Shown here piece after piece: positions 62,998-64,000 of a stretch of DNA of 64,000 nucleotides. Made by a program: the position numbers and the translations under genes. The first letter of the stretch is position 1, and every line of letters starts with the position of its first letter. Below the pieces are notes generated by a model. The model saw nothing but the letters and a program-made list of their open reading frames with translations. It had not been told where the DNA came from and ran no database searches. The stretch is from DASSUW01 sp963730535 (GTDB lineage: Bacteria; Actinomycetota; Thermoleophilia; Solirubrobacterales; Solirubrobacteraceae): assembly GCA_963730535.1 (NCBI GenBank), contig CAVSRU010000008.1, forward strand, positions 1 through 64,000, given 5' to 3'.

Positions 62998-64000
62998 ATG
63001 GCCCGCTGGACCGATTTCGTCATCGCCCATCGTGGGCGCATCCTCGCCGTCTGGATCGCGCTGTTCGCCCTGGGCGGCTTCGCCACAGCCAACCTCGGCG
63101 GACTGCTGACGAACCGCTTCAGCGTGCCCGGTTCCGAGTCCGAGCGCGGCCTCGAGCTGGTCAAGGAGCGCATGGGCGATCGCTCGGACGGCGCGTTCAC
63201 GCTCGTCGCCACGGACGTCGACGGCGCGGCCGACCGCAAGGCCGTCGAGGCCGCCGCCGCGCGCGCCGCCCGCGCGGTCGCCGGCGGCAAGGCGGGGACG
63301 CTGCTCGATGCCGGCCCCGGCGTCGTGTACGTCCAGGTCTTCACGCCGCTGGAGAACCAGGACGCGGCGAAGCGCACTCCCGAGCTGCGACGTGCGATCG
63401 GGAACGTGGAAGGGGCGACGACGTACCTGACCGGCTATCCGGCGATCGGCCACGACACCGAGGACATCTTCAACGAGGACCTCGCGCGCGGCGAGTCGAT
63501 CGCGGTGCCGATCGCGCTGTTCGTGATGGCCTTCATGTTCGGCACGCTCGGCGGTATCGCGATTCCGGTGGCGTTCGCGGCGATGACCATCCCGGTGACG
63601 CTCGGGTTCGTATGGGTCTTCGCCCACGTGATGGAGATGGCGATCTACGTCACCAACATCGTGGCCCTCATCGGCCTGGCGATCGCGGTCGACTACTCGA
63701 TGCTCGTCGTGTTCCGCTTCCGTGAGGAGCTTGCCCACACCGAGGACCCGCACGCGGCGCTGCGGACCACGATGGCGACTGCGGGCCGGGCGACGCTGTT
63801 CTCGGGCGGCGTGGTCGCGATCGGCCTCGCGCTGCTCGTCTTCATGCCGCTGCCGTTCATGCGCTCGATGGGTGTCGGCGGCCTGCTTGTGCCGCTCGTG
63901 TCGATGGCCGCCTCGGCGACACTGCTGCCCGCGCTGCTGGCCGTCATGGGCCGCGGGGTCAACCGCTGGCGGATCATCCCGCGGCGCGTGCTCGAGCGCC
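62998..64000 (+). CDS. MMPL-family transporter, 5' part (runs off the window)
   Basis: ATG 62998 opens a frame still running at 64000, giving 334 residues so far. The start (ARWTDFVIAHRGRILAVWIA) is the usual MMPL opening, followed by an extracytoplasmic domain. A second helix bundle comes next (VPIALFVMAFMFGTLGGIAI; IVALIGLAIAVDYSMLVVFR). The DY pair in VDYSML corresponds to the proton-relay region of MmpL proteins, and GRATLFSGGVVAIGLALLVF follows. MMPL proteins export lipids or drugs by proton motive force as RND-like pumps. A full protein would be about 700 residues or more. Confidence 0.88.
   Translation, partial: MARWTDFVIAHRGRILAVWIALFALGGFATANLGGLLTNRFSVPGSESERGLELVKERMGDRSDGAFTLVATDVDGAADRKAVEAAAARAARAVAGGKAGTLLDAGPGVVYVQVFTPLENQDAAKRTPELRRAIGNVEGATTYLTGYPAIGHDTEDIFNEDLARGESIAVPIALFVMAFMFGTLGGIAIPVAFAAMTIPVTLGFVWVFAHVMEMAIYVTNIVALIGLAIAVDYSMLVVFRFREELAHTEDPHAALRTTMATAGRATLFSGGVVAIGLALLVFMPLPFMRSMGVGGLLVPLVSMAASATLLPALLAVMGRGVNRWRIIPRRVLER

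Overview
The window is high-GC DNA (C/G at most third codon positions, many GTG starts, GGAGG-type ribosome binding sites) and reads as an actinobacterial chromosome. The gene set points to the Thermoleophilia/Solirubrobacterales: DUF6325, DUF7144, DUF6458, SHOCT, amphi-Trp and LURP-one proteins, many HisKA_3 histidine kinases, LuxR-family ATPase regulators and F420-type nitroreductases. That placement is inference; no rRNA or complete tRNA gene is present to confirm it.

Layout. 1-4.1 kb: a flavin disulfide oxidoreductase and a LuxR-type ATPase regulator, both broken by several frameshifts. 4.2-7.4 kb: a short SDR-like protein, a secreted protein with a strong hairpin behind it, and an ATP-dependent DNA ligase diverging from a small conserved gene across a perfect LexA (SOS) box. 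7.4-15.5 kb: a decay zone with two copies of a repeat ending in the 3' part of a tRNA-Arg(ACG)-like gene. It holds remnants of YceI, RAD55/KaiC-type and PD-(D/E)XK-like genes and an N-truncated GAF histidine kinase, with intact genes between them (membrane protein, ribosome-hibernation-factor-like protein, VOC, PRC-barrel).

15.5-26.7 kb: small stress and envelope proteins (SRPBCC, nitroreductase, amphi-Trp, GlsB/YeaQ, SHOCT, HdeD, YihY, ZIP-like transporter, DUF6458, CYTH, methyltransferase, LURP-one, DUF7144) and a shikimate dehydrogenase. 26.8-45.1 kb: a receiver-only regulator facing a MASE1 kinase, a DUF6325-SHOCT-HerA-like ATPase operon, a flippase-type membrane protein, an MBL hydrolase, DUF1269, STAS, DUF1254, a MalT-like LuxR regulator followed by a tandem universal stress protein, an AI-2E family permease, an RDD protein coupled to a helical-repeat protein, and a holin-phosphodiesterase fusion.

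45.1-54.3 kb: two more HisKA_3 kinases, one coupled to a triple-PAS protein and diverging from a NarL-type regulator, plus DUF2252, DUF6325 and several gene stubs (ion-channel pore, formylglycine-generating enzyme, DUF6325 N-terminus). 54.5-62.9 kb: a class II glutamine amidotransferase, then a mostly co-directional run: TetR regulator, alpha/beta hydrolase-glycosyltransferase fusion, TfoX-like, VOC, acetamidase, SDR and PhnB-like proteins, then a YczE-type membrane protein and a cupin. The window ends inside an MMPL transporter gene.

Recurring themes are envelope and general-stress functions controlled by HisKA_3 kinases, and an unusual number of gene stubs, which suggests a region of ongoing rearrangement and loss. 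The most noteworthy signals are the LexA box on the ligase promoter, the paired tRNA-Arg 3' fragments with decayed genes around them, the TetR-coupled hydrolase-glycosyltransferase fusion, and the DUF6325-SHOCT-HerA operon. I did not find a clearly new defence or mobile system.
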